A stretch of DNA of 13,324 nt from positions 1-13,324 of the forward strand of contig CAZNEZ010000053.1 of NCBI GenBank assembly GCA_964572475.1. The letters are read 5' to 3'. Below are positions 7,104-13,324 of the stretch, piece after piece (positions within the stretch are counted from its first letter, which is position 1; the number at the start of each line of letters is the position of its first letter). The position numbers and the translations under genes were made by a program. The notes under the pieces are model-generated. The model was not told the DNA's origin. It saw only the letters and a program-made list of their open reading frames with translations, and did not search any database. The DNA comes from CAZNEZ01 sp964572475 (GTDB lineage Bacteria > Bacillota > Clostridia > Lachnospirales > Lachnospiraceae).

Positions 7104-8354
7104 ATGTTCAAAATCAACTTGTATTCTAAAAAGATAATAGCGCTAATCTGTGTAACCATGCTTCTTATAAGTAATGTAGTATATGCTAATCAGGTTGATA
7201 CTACTGGTGCACCGGATTCTACTACAAGTGTAGCTGTAGCCGCTGCGGTAACAGACGAAAATGATAAACCTGACCTGGGACTTACATCTAAGGCTTCAAT
7301 ACTAATGGAAGCATCAACAGGTACAGTTATATTTGAACAAAATGCAGATGAAAAGTTAAGTCCAGCTAGTATAACTAAGATAATGACATTAATTTTGATA
7401 TTTGATGCATTAGATGAAGGTAAGATAACGCTAGAGGATATGGTAAATACTAGTGAATATGCAAAATCTATGGGAGGTTCTCAGGTATTTTTAGAGGAGG
7501 GGGAACAACAGACAGTAGAGACTTTAATAAAATGTATTATAATTGCCTCTGGAAATGATGCTTCTGTAACAATGGCGGAATACATAGGAGGAAGTGAAGC
7601 GGAGTTTGTAGCTCAGATGAATAAGCGGGCAGAGGGCCTTGGAATGACAAATACACATTTTGAAGACTGTTGTGGACTTACAGAATCAACTAATCATTAT
7701 ACAACAGCCAGAGATGTAGCTATAATGTCTAGAGAATTATCTACAAAATATCCACAAGTACATAATTATTCAACTATATGGATGGAAAACATTACACATG
7801 TAACGGCAAAGGGTACAACTGAATTTGGACTTGCAAATACAAATAAATTATTAAAGCAATATCAATATGCTACTGGACTTAAAACTGGTTCAACAAGTAT
7901 TGCAAAATATTGTGTTTCAGCAACAGCAGTTAAAGACGATATAGAATTAATTGCTGTTATTATGGCTGCACAGGATTACAAGATTAGATTTAAAGAAGCA
8001 ATAGTTTTATTTAATTATGGTTATACTAATTGTAAACTTTATAAAGATACTAATAGGGAGGAACTTCCTAAGGTTTATGTTAAATTAGGAAAGGAAGAAG
8101 AGGTATCATGCTGCTATGAAAAGGATTTTTCATATTTGTCGGTAACTGGTGAAAATGTTGATGGAATAGCTAAGCAGGTTATAATGGAGGAATCGATTGA
8201 AGCACCTGTTACAAAAGGAAGTGTGGTAGGAAAAGTAGTCTATTCAATCGGAGAAAAAGAAGTGGGAAGTGTTAATATAATTACCGATGGAGAGGTAGAA
8301 AAAGCTGGATTTAGCCACTATATTTTAAAGGTATTAGAAAGTTTTTCGATATAA
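7104..8354 (+). CDS. D-alanyl-D-alanine carboxypeptidase (PBP5/DacA-DacF family, peptidase S11)
   Basis: A secreted, membrane-associated penicillin-binding protein that removes the terminal D-Ala from peptidoglycan stem peptides. It opens with a signal peptide (basic MFKINLYSKK, a hydrophobic core to about residue 25, probable cleavage after VYA at 28), followed by a Thr/Ala-rich spacer to about 55. The active-site motifs are complete: S89-I-T-K92, S149-G-N151, and K260-T-G-S-T. A PBP5_C-type beta domain fills about 310-400, and the last 15 residues (GFSHYILKVLESFSI) could be the amphipathic membrane anchor of the family. The length of 416 is typical. GGGAG lies five bases before the ATG, inside the hairpin at 7061-7097. 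In Bacillus the related dacF follows deoB (drm) and a nucleoside phosphorylase, so the neighbourhood resembles that order. Sporulation-specific or vegetative use cannot be told from sequence. Confidence 0.93.
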   Translation: MFKINLYSKKIIALICVTMLLISNVVYANQVDTTGAPDSTTSVAVAAAVTDENDKPDLGLTSKASILMEASTGTVIFEQNADEKLSPASITKIMTLILIFDALDEGKITLEDMVNTSEYAKSMGGSQVFLEEGEQQTVETLIKCIIIASGNDASVTMAEYIGGSEAEFVAQMNKRAEGLGMTNTHFEDCCGLTESTNHYTTARDVAIMSRELSTKYPQVHNYSTIWMENITHVTAKGTTEFGLANTNKLLKQYQYATGLKTGSTSIAKYCVSATAVKDDIELIAVIMAAQDYKIRFKEAIVLFNYGYTNCKLYKDTNREELPKVYVKLGKEEEVSCCYEKDFSYLSVTGENVDGIAKQVIMEESIEAPVTKGSVVGKVVYSIGEKEVGSVNIITDGEVEKAGFSHYILKVLESFSI

Positions 8355-8384
8355 TAATAGAATTTTAGAGAGAAATGTTGTATC

Positions 8385-8423
8385 ATATATGTTGGACTTA
8401 TCTACAATTAGTCCAACATATAT
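8385..8423 (+). terminator. Perfect 14-bp hairpin between the carboxypeptidase gene and trxB
   Basis: ATATATGTTGGACT (8385-8398) is followed after eleven bases by its exact complement at 8410-8423. After the stem comes only TTTGAAAT, so the U-tract is short. It may be a weak terminator for the upstream gene, an attenuator, or a processing and stability element, since it ends 14 bases before the trxB ribosome binding site. The remaining bases between 8355 and 8447 hold nothing else that I can support. Confidence 0.55.
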
Positions 8424-8447
8424 TTGAAATGCAGATTGGAGACATAT

Positions 8448-9359
8448 ATGTACGATGTTGTAATTATAGGCTCAGGACCAGCTGGCTTATCAGCTGCAGT
8501 TTACGCAAAAAGAGCAATGCTGGATACACTGATAATAGAGAAGAATATGATGAGTGGAGGTCAGATAGTTAATACCTATGAGGTAGATAATTATCTTGGT
8601 CTTTCTGGAATTAACGGCTATGACATGGCAGTTAAGTTTAGAGAACATGCCGAAAAGCTTGGAGCTACATTTATGGCTGGTGAAGTTATTGGAATTACCA
8701 ATGAAGCAGATTATAAGATTATTAAGGTTAATGGTAAAGAAGATATTTTGACTAAAACCATAGTCGTAGCATCGGGAGCTAATCATAGAAAATTAAATGT
8801 TCCTGGTGAAGAGGAATTACAGGGAATGGGAGTTTCATATTGTGCAACCTGTGATGGTGCATTCTTTAAAAATAAAACTACCGCAGTTATTGGAGGCGGA
8901 GACGTAGCTCTTGAAGATGCTATATTCTTAGCAAGGGGATGTGAAAAAGTTTATCTTATTCATAGAAGGGATGAACTTAGAGGCGCTAAAATCTTACAGG
9001 ACAAGCTTCTTAATACTAGTAATATTGAGGTTATATGGAATTCAGTTGTCACCAAGATTAATGGAGACAATATTGTTGAATCTATTGATGTTAAGAATGC
9101 TAAAACTGGTGAGGAAAAGGAAGTACTTGTTAATGGTGTATTCATTGCAGTAGGAATCGAACCTGAATCTCAGGTAATACAAGAAATACTTAAAACGGAT
9201 GATAATGGATATATTATTGCCACAGAAGATGGAATAACCAGTGAAAAAGGAATTTTTGCAGCTGGAGATATTCGTACTAAACAATTAAGACAGATAATAA
9301 CAGCTGCCGCAGATGGCGCTAACTGTATTACTTCAGTTGAGAGATATCTAGCAGAATAA
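8448..9359 (+). CDS. trxB: Thioredoxin reductase (NADPH, FAD)
   Basis: A cytoplasmic flavoenzyme passing electrons from NADPH through FAD and a redox disulfide to thioredoxin. The 303 residues are normal for the low-molecular-weight bacterial type. It shows the N-terminal FAD-binding GSGPAG (8-13), the redox pair C132-A-T-C135 in YCATCDGAFF, the NADPH-domain GGGDVALEDA (149-158), HRRDELRG (172-179) with the arginines that read the NADPH phosphate, and the second FAD motif FAAGDIR near 270. The start is put at 8448, where GGAG lies six bases upstream and the protein begins MYDVVIIGSG. An ATG at 8424 would add eight residues without a good site. No thioredoxin gene lies in the window. It is the first gene of a five-gene rightward cluster. 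Confidence 0.95.
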   Translation: MYDVVIIGSGPAGLSAAVYAKRAMLDTLIIEKNMMSGGQIVNTYEVDNYLGLSGINGYDMAVKFREHAEKLGATFMAGEVIGITNEADYKIIKVNGKEDILTKTIVVASGANHRKLNVPGEEELQGMGVSYCATCDGAFFKNKTTAVIGGGDVALEDAIFLARGCEKVYLIHRRDELRGAKILQDKLLNTSNIEVIWNSVVTKINGDNIVESIDVKNAKTGEEKEVLVNGVFIAVGIEPESQVIQEILKTDDNGYIIATEDGITSEKGIFAAGDIRTKQLRQIITAAADGANCITSVERYLAE

Positions 9360-9378
9360 AGAAAGGCAAGGTATTTGT

Positions 9379-11028
9379 ATGGCACTTAGGAATAAAAAGA
9401 TACTTGTTATAGGACATAGAAATCCAGATACTGACTCTATTTGTTCAGCGATTGCGTATGCTTACTACAAAAATCAAACAGATCCAGATAATGAGTATGT
9501 TGCAGGAAGAGCTGGACAGATTAATGAGGAAACTAGGTTTGTACTAGAACATTTGAAGCAGGAAGAACCTACCTATATATCAGATTTTGGTACTCAGGTT
9601 AAGGATATTGAGATTAGAGAGACAGAAGGAATAAATCGTGCCATTTCGCTTAAAAGTGCTTGGAATCTTATGAAAGAGAAGAATGTTGTAACATTACCTA
9701 TTACAAAAAGTGAAAGGCTTGAAGGTGTCATTACTACTGAAGATATAGCAGAAGCTTATATGGATGTTCATGACAGCAGGATTTTATCAACAGCTCATAC
9801 AAAGTATAGGAATATAGTAGATACTGTAGACGGGAATATGTTAGTTGGTAATATAGAAGAATACTATATTAAGGGTAAAGTTTTAATTGCTGCAGCTAAT
9901 CCTGATATGATGGAGAATTATATAGAGGAAGGCGACCTTGTTATACTGGGTAATAGGTATGAATCCCAGCTTTGTGCAATTGAGATGAAGGCGGGATGTA
10001 TTGTTGTATGTGAGGGAGCTGAAGTTTCACAGACAATTAAGAAGATGGCAGAAGATAAGAAATGTACAGTTATCTGTTCGCCACATGATACATATACGGT
10101 ATCAAGACTTATTAATCAAAGTATGCCTGTAAGTTATTTCATGAGTAGGGACAACCTTATTACATTTAGAACAGATAATTTTACAGAAGATATTAAGAAT
10201 GTAATGGCTAAAAAGAGATTTAGAGATTTCCCTGTTCTTGATAAAAAAGGCAATTATATTGGAATGATTTCCCGAAGAAATATACTTAATGCAGATAGGA
10301 AAAAAATAATTCTTGTTGATCACAATGAAAAGTCTCAGGCGGTAGAAGGTATTGAAAATGCTGAGATTTTGGAGATTATAGATCATCATAGAATAGGTAC
10401 TCTTGAAACTATTGCACCTGTATTTTTTAGAAATCAGCCTCTTGGATGTACCGCAACAATAATATATCAAATGTTTATTGAAAAAAATCTGGAGATTCCC
10501 AAGAAAATAGCTGGATTACTTATGAGTGCAATAGTTTCAGATACTCTTATGTATCGCTCGCCAACATGTACTAATTATGATATACATGCAGCAGAAGCAC
10601 TTGCTGATATTGCTAAAGTTAATATAGAAGAATATTCTAATGAAATGTTTACATCTGGCAATAATCTTAAGAGCAAATCACCAGAAGAGATATTCTATCA
10701 AGATTTTAAAAAGTTTTCTCTTGGTGGTGTAAACTTTGGAATTGGTCAGATAACATCTATGAATGGTAAAGAATTAAATGTCATTAAAGCTAAGCTTGTT
10801 CCTTACCTTGAAAAAGCACTTGCAGAGCATGATATAGAGATGATATTCTTTATGCTTACGGATATTATGAAGGAATCTACAGATCTTATGTATCTGGGCA
10901 ATAATGCAAAAGAACTTATTCAAGAAGCATTTGAGATAAAAGAAGAGTGCGATAGTTATTTGTTACCTGGAGTTGTATCTAGAAAGAAGCAACTAATTCC
11001 TGCGTTAATGACGCAAATTCAAGGATAA
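9379..11028 (+). CDS. Manganese-dependent inorganic pyrophosphatase, family II, with CBS and DRTGG domains
   Basis: Hydrolyses pyrophosphate in the cytoplasm and is likely controlled by adenine nucleotides. The catalytic DHH domain is split by a regulatory insert. First comes GHRNPDTDS (12-20, metal ligands His13, Asp17 and Asp19). A CBS pair is interrupted by a DRTGG-type domain at about 70-305, with CBS1 near 70-135, DRTGG near 140-245 and CBS2 near 245-305. The DHH part resumes with ILVDHNE (311-317), DHHRIG (335-340) and VSDTLMYRSPT (386-396), and the DHHA2 domain ends in the substrate-binding SRKKQ (534-538). At 549 residues it matches clostridial CBS-pyrophosphatases, in which AMP and ADP inhibit while ATP and diadenosine polyphosphates activate; that control is known for the family and not shown here. 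CAAGG at 9367-9371 is seven bases before the start. Trailing trxB by 19 bases suggests co-transcription. Confidence 0.94.
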   Translation: MALRNKKILVIGHRNPDTDSICSAIAYAYYKNQTDPDNEYVAGRAGQINEETRFVLEHLKQEEPTYISDFGTQVKDIEIRETEGINRAISLKSAWNLMKEKNVVTLPITKSERLEGVITTEDIAEAYMDVHDSRILSTAHTKYRNIVDTVDGNMLVGNIEEYYIKGKVLIAAANPDMMENYIEEGDLVILGNRYESQLCAIEMKAGCIVVCEGAEVSQTIKKMAEDKKCTVICSPHDTYTVSRLINQSMPVSYFMSRDNLITFRTDNFTEDIKNVMAKKRFRDFPVLDKKGNYIGMISRRNILNADRKKIILVDHNEKSQAVEGIENAEILEIIDHHRIGTLETIAPVFFRNQPLGCTATIIYQMFIEKNLEIPKKIAGLLMSAIVSDTLMYRSPTCTNYDIHAAEALADIAKVNIEEYSNEMFTSGNNLKSKSPEEIFYQDFKKFSLGGVNFGIGQITSMNGKELNVIKAKLVPYLEKALAEHDIEMIFFMLTDIMKESTDLMYLGNNAKELIQEAFEIKEECDSYLLPGVVSRKKQLIPALMTQIQG

Positions 11029-11032
11029 AGGA

Positions 11033-11902
11033 ATGAACAAAATGATAATATACATTATCCTTATAATACTGATTATTTTAATTTTATTTAGGATTATATA
11101 TGAACTTAAACATTTTAGAGTAGTAAAATACACTATAAATACTGATAAAATCAACTATGATAGAAGTTTTGTGTTTTTGAGTGATTTGCATTGCAATACA
11201 TTTGGCAGGAACAATTACAGGCTAATTAAGAAAATCTATAGTTTAAATCCTGATTTCATTCTAACAGGTGGTGATATGCTAGTTGGAGCACCTGATTATT
11301 CACCTCAAAAAGCCATTGAACTATTTGATAATCTGGCAAAGGACTATCCTATATATAGTGCTAATGGTAATCACGAATGCAGGCTTAAGTCAAGACCAGA
11401 TAAATTTGGTAATAGTTATATAGAATATGCTGATTCATTGATTAAAAATGAGATAACACTGCTTGAGAATGATAGTGTATATATCAGTAAGTCGAATGTT
11501 AAAATCTATGGACTTGAAATAGATAAGAAATACTATAAAAAGCGGGAGAAGAGCATTATGTCTGAGGATTATGTTGAAAAACTTCTTGGCAAAGCTGACC
11601 CATCGGAATTTAATATTCTTCTTGCACATAACCCTATTTATTTTGAAAATTATTGCAAATGGAGTCCTGATCTTATTTTGTCTGGGCATGAGCATGGTGG
11701 AACGATAAGAATGCCTGGTTTTGGTGGAATAATATCTACTCAATGGAAGATGTTTCCACGATATGACAAGGGATTCTTTGAAAATGGAGATACCAAAATG
11801 ATTATTAGTGCAGGGCTTGGTACACATACTATTAATGTTAGATTATTTAATAGGCCTGAACTTATCTATATAGAACTGAAAAAAACAAAAAGTGAGGTAT
11901 AA
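11033..11902 (+). CDS. Membrane-anchored metallophosphoesterase (YkuE/YaeI-like)
   Basis: A calcineurin-like phosphoesterase with one N-terminal membrane segment (about residues 4-22, almost all Ile and Leu), probably an uncleaved anchor. The two-metal site is complete: LSDLHCN with Asp51 and His53, GGDM with Asp81, NGNHE with Asn113 and His114, LAHNP with His199, and SGHEHGG with His219 and His221. Related YaeI/YkuE proteins act on lipid or nucleotide phosphoesters, but the substrate here is unknown. The length (289) is usual. Two starts are plausible: ATG 11033, with AAGGA seven bases upstream, and ATG 11042, with AAAGGA nine bases upstream; they differ by three residues. It begins four bases after the pyrophosphatase stop and ends two bases before scpA, so it is surely in the same transcript. 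Confidence 0.85.
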   Translation: MNKMIIYIILIILIILILFRIIYELKHFRVVKYTINTDKINYDRSFVFLSDLHCNTFGRNNYRLIKKIYSLNPDFILTGGDMLVGAPDYSPQKAIELFDNLAKDYPIYSANGNHECRLKSRPDKFGNSYIEYADSLIKNEITLLENDSVYISKSNVKIYGLEIDKKYYKKREKSIMSEDYVEKLLGKADPSEFNILLAHNPIYFENYCKWSPDLILSGHEHGGTIRMPGFGGIISTQWKMFPRYDKGFFENGDTKMIISAGLGTHTINVRLFNRPELIYIELKKTKSEV

Positions 11903-11904
11903 GC

Positions 11905-12660
11905 GTGGGAATACCAGTAAAACTTGAAGCTTTTGAGGGACCTCTTGATCTATTGCTTCATCTTATCGATAAAAATAAAATAAATATATATGATATTCCT
12001 ATTGTTGAAATTACAGATCAATATCTGGAATATGTTAATGCTATGGATAAACAGGACCTTAATGTTGTTAGCGAATTCCTTGTTATGGCCGCAACTCTTA
12101 TTGACATAAAATCCAGAATGCTTCTTCCTAAGACTATCAATGATGATGGAGAAGAGGAAGATCCTAGAGCTGAGCTTGTTGAGAGACTTCTTGAGTACAA
12201 GATGTACAAGTATATGTCATTTGAGCTTAAAGATAGGGAACTTGATGCGGGTAGAATGCTATTTAAGCCTGAAACTATTCCTGATGAAGTTAAAAAATAT
12301 GAGCCACCAGTTGATCTTGAGAAGCTTCTTTCAAATGTTACTTTAAAAGGGTTACAAGATGTGTTTAATCAGGTTATGAAAAGACAAAATGACAGTATAG
12401 ATCCTATTCGTAGCAAGTTTGGAAATATTGAAAAAGAAGAGGTAAATCTTACTGATAAAATAGAATATATTAAAGAATATCTTAACAGTAAGAATTTGTT
12501 TACATTCAGAGAACTTCTTGAAGCCCAATGTAGCAAAATGCAGGTTATTGTTACATTTTTGGCAATACTGGAGTTGATGAAAATAGGAGCTATTGATATT
12601 ATTCAAGAAAATATTTTTGATGAAATAAAAGTTCAGAAAAAACAGGAAGGTAACATTTAA
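11905..12660 (+). CDS. scpA: Segregation and condensation protein A
   Basis: The kleisin subunit that bridges the SMC heads in the bacterial condensin, needed for chromosome compaction and segregation. The 251 residues are typical. The N-terminal signature VKLEAFEGPLDLLLHLIDKNKINIYDIPI is followed by TDQYLEYVNAM and FLVMAATLIDIKSRMLLPK. An acidic stretch (DDGEEEDPRAELVERLLEYKMYK) comes next, and a C-terminal winged-helix region from about 175 ends in FLAILELMKIGAIDIIQEN, the part that binds SMC. Translation starts at a GTG, with GAGG seven bases upstream (11894-11897) inside the end of the preceding gene. The stop TAA shares its last base with the ATG of scpB, indicating coupled translation of partners made in fixed ratio. 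Confidence 0.95.
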   Translation: MGIPVKLEAFEGPLDLLLHLIDKNKINIYDIPIVEITDQYLEYVNAMDKQDLNVVSEFLVMAATLIDIKSRMLLPKTINDDGEEEDPRAELVERLLEYKMYKYMSFELKDRELDAGRMLFKPETIPDEVKKYEPPVDLEKLLSNVTLKGLQDVFNQVMKRQNDSIDPIRSKFGNIEKEEVNLTDKIEYIKEYLNSKNLFTFRELLEAQCSKMQVIVTFLAILELMKIGAIDIIQENIFDEIKVQKKQEGNI

Positions 12661-13229
12661 TGGAAATTCATAAATTAGAAGCAATAATTGAAGCTATACT
12701 TTTTACTATGGGCGAATCTGTTGAACTTAGTAAAATTGCTACAGCGATAGACCATGATGAAAATACTACGCGTAAAATCATTCATAATATGATGGATAAA
12801 CTTGAGGGAGAAAATAGAGGAGTAAAGATTATCGAACTTGAAGATTCGTTTCAGATGTGTACAAAAACAGATATGTATGAATATCTTATAAAAGTTGCAA
12901 GTCAGCCAAAAAAACAAGTTTTGACTGAAGTTTTACTAGAAACTTTGTCAATAATAGCATATAAGCAGCCTATTACAAGGATGGAGATTGATAAAATTAG
13001 GGGAGTTAAATGCGATCATGCAGTTAACAAATTGATTGAATATAATCTCGTTGCTGAAATAGGCAGACTTGATGCACCTGGCCGTCCGTTGCTTTTTGGT
13101 ACGACAGAGGATTTTCTACGCAAATTTGGTGTTCAGTCTATTGCTGACCTTCCAGAAATAAATGATGATAAAGTAGAAGATTTTAAACATGAGGCAGAAG
13201 AGGAAGTACAATTAAAACTGGATGTATAA
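12660..13229 (+). CDS. scpB: Segregation and condensation protein B
   Basis: Forms a dimer that binds the ScpA kleisin within the SMC-ScpAB condensin. The 189 residues are normal. Two winged-helix domains are visible: the first from MEIHKLEAIIEAILFTMGE to about residue 80 (GVKIIELEDSFQMCT), the second from about 95 (VLTEVLLETLSIIAYKQPITRMEIDKIRGV) through the family signature GRLDAPGRPLLFGTTEDFLRKFG. An acidic tail follows. The start overlaps the scpA stop (TAATG type), with GGAAGG nine bases upstream. It is the last gene of the cluster; its TAA stop is the first three bases of the 29-base segment shared with the left edge of the window. Confidence 0.95.
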   Translation: MEIHKLEAIIEAILFTMGESVELSKIATAIDHDENTTRKIIHNMMDKLEGENRGVKIIELEDSFQMCTKTDMYEYLIKVASQPKKQVLTEVLLETLSIIAYKQPITRMEIDKIRGVKCDHAVNKLIEYNLVAEIGRLDAPGRPLLFGTTEDFLRKFGVQSIADLPEINDDKVEDFKHEAEEEVQLKLDV

Positions 13230-13255
13230 AAAAGCGCTTGTCGGCACAAGCGCTT
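13227..13255. repeat. Second copy of the 29-base terminator-hairpin repeat
   Basis: Identical base for base to 11-39, loop included: T, six A, then arms AAGCGCTTGT (13232-13241) and ACAAGCGCTT (13246-13255) around CGGC. The A-run lies on the left and no T-run follows on the right. As an intrinsic terminator it therefore points leftward, not in the direction of scpB. The octamer AAGCGCTT is itself a palindrome, so it is both a direct and an inverted repeat within the element. Confidence 0.8.
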
Positions 13256-13256
13256 G

Positions 13257-13279
13257 GAAGAACTGCGTTGCAGTTCTTC
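13257..13279. terminator. Second perfect hairpin downstream of scpB
   Basis: GAAGAACTGC (13257-13266) pairs perfectly with GCAGTTCTTC (13270-13279) around the three-base loop GTT. It begins two bases after the stem at 13232-13255, giving two tandem hairpins. TTG and then mixed sequence follow, so there is no real U-tract; it may stall polymerase, protect the mRNA end, or be part of a dispersed repeat. From 13280 to 13324 I see no gene. Confidence 0.5.
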
Positions 13280-13324
13280 TTGAATGTTTTACGATGTTGC
13301 ATAGTTTCCAGTGGTATAAAAAAG

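Noticed and set aside
8378..8408. TTGTAT and TACAAT as a trxB promoter
   Set aside because: The spacer is 19 bases, the -35 match is poor, and the elements fall within the hairpin; too weak to call.
8375..8572. A 65-codon frame overlapping the trxB start
   Set aside because: It begins next to the hairpin at 8385-8423, overlaps conserved trxB sequence in another frame, and lacks a ribosome binding site.
10102..10470. A 122-codon open frame antisense to the pyrophosphatase gene
   Set aside because: It is inside a gene with a full set of catalytic motifs, and the predicted product is a low-complexity Tyr/Ile/Lys-rich string with no start signal.
11435..11827. A 130-codon open frame antisense to the metallophosphoesterase gene
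   Set aside because: It overlaps the metal-binding motifs of the real gene, has no ribosome binding site and no recognisable domain.
1..13324. A defence island, toxin-antitoxin pair, prophage, insertion sequence or CRISPR array
   Set aside because: Nearly all coding space is taken by recognisable housekeeping genes; no transposase, integrase, spaced direct repeats or small paired genes were found.

Overview
The window is AT-rich (roughly one third G+C by eye) and has the look of a low-GC Gram-positive bacterium of the Clostridia, most likely a Lachnospiraceae-type anaerobe. This rests on codon choice (AGA, ATA, TTA), Shine-Dalgarno-led starts, and the gene set: a Gram-positive LTA-synthase-type enzyme, a clostridial CBS-domain pyrophosphatase, pyrimidine-nucleoside phosphorylase beside phosphopentomutase, and a scpA-scpB pair. 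The genus is an inference and cannot be fixed from this sequence. It reads as ordinary chromosome. I see no transposase, phage gene, integrase, CRISPR array, tRNA or rRNA.

Layout. Positions 12-43 hold a strong two-way terminator hairpin. Next, on the minus strand, is a class I DAHP synthase gene (70-1098), the entry to aromatic amino acid synthesis. A divergent regulatory region (1099-1393) separates it from deoB (1394-2566) and pdp (2618-3943), which convert pyrimidine nucleosides and pentose 1-phosphates into usable sugar phosphate. Pdp runs head-on into an AlkD-type DNA alkylation repair gene on the minus strand (3961-4713), with only 17 bases between the stops. From the divergent region 4714-4868 a large LTA-synthase-family membrane enzyme (4869-7019) is read to the right, followed by a secreted D-Ala-D-Ala carboxypeptidase (7104-8354). 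Both act on the cell envelope.

The last part is a compact rightward cluster: trxB (8448-9359), a CBS/DRTGG family II pyrophosphatase (9379-11028), a membrane-anchored metallophosphoesterase (11033-11902), scpA (11905-12660) and scpB (12660-13229). The gaps are 19, 4, 2 and -1 bases, so these five genes are probably one transcript linking redox and pyrophosphate housekeeping with chromosome condensation. ScpA and ScpB are the partners of the SMC condensin.

The less ordinary content is in non-coding structure. An identical 29-base segment containing a perfect hairpin occurs at both ends of the window (11-39 and 13227-13255). The right copy is followed by a second perfect hairpin and possibly by the start of another copy at the very edge. 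A 14-position hairpin pairs with the ribosome binding site of the carboxypeptidase gene. A perfect 14-bp hairpin lies just before trxB. A 14-bp palindrome overlaps the extended -10 element of deoB. No clearly new multi-gene system was found. These structures and the C-terminal Ig-like extension of the LTA-synthase homologue are the best leads.
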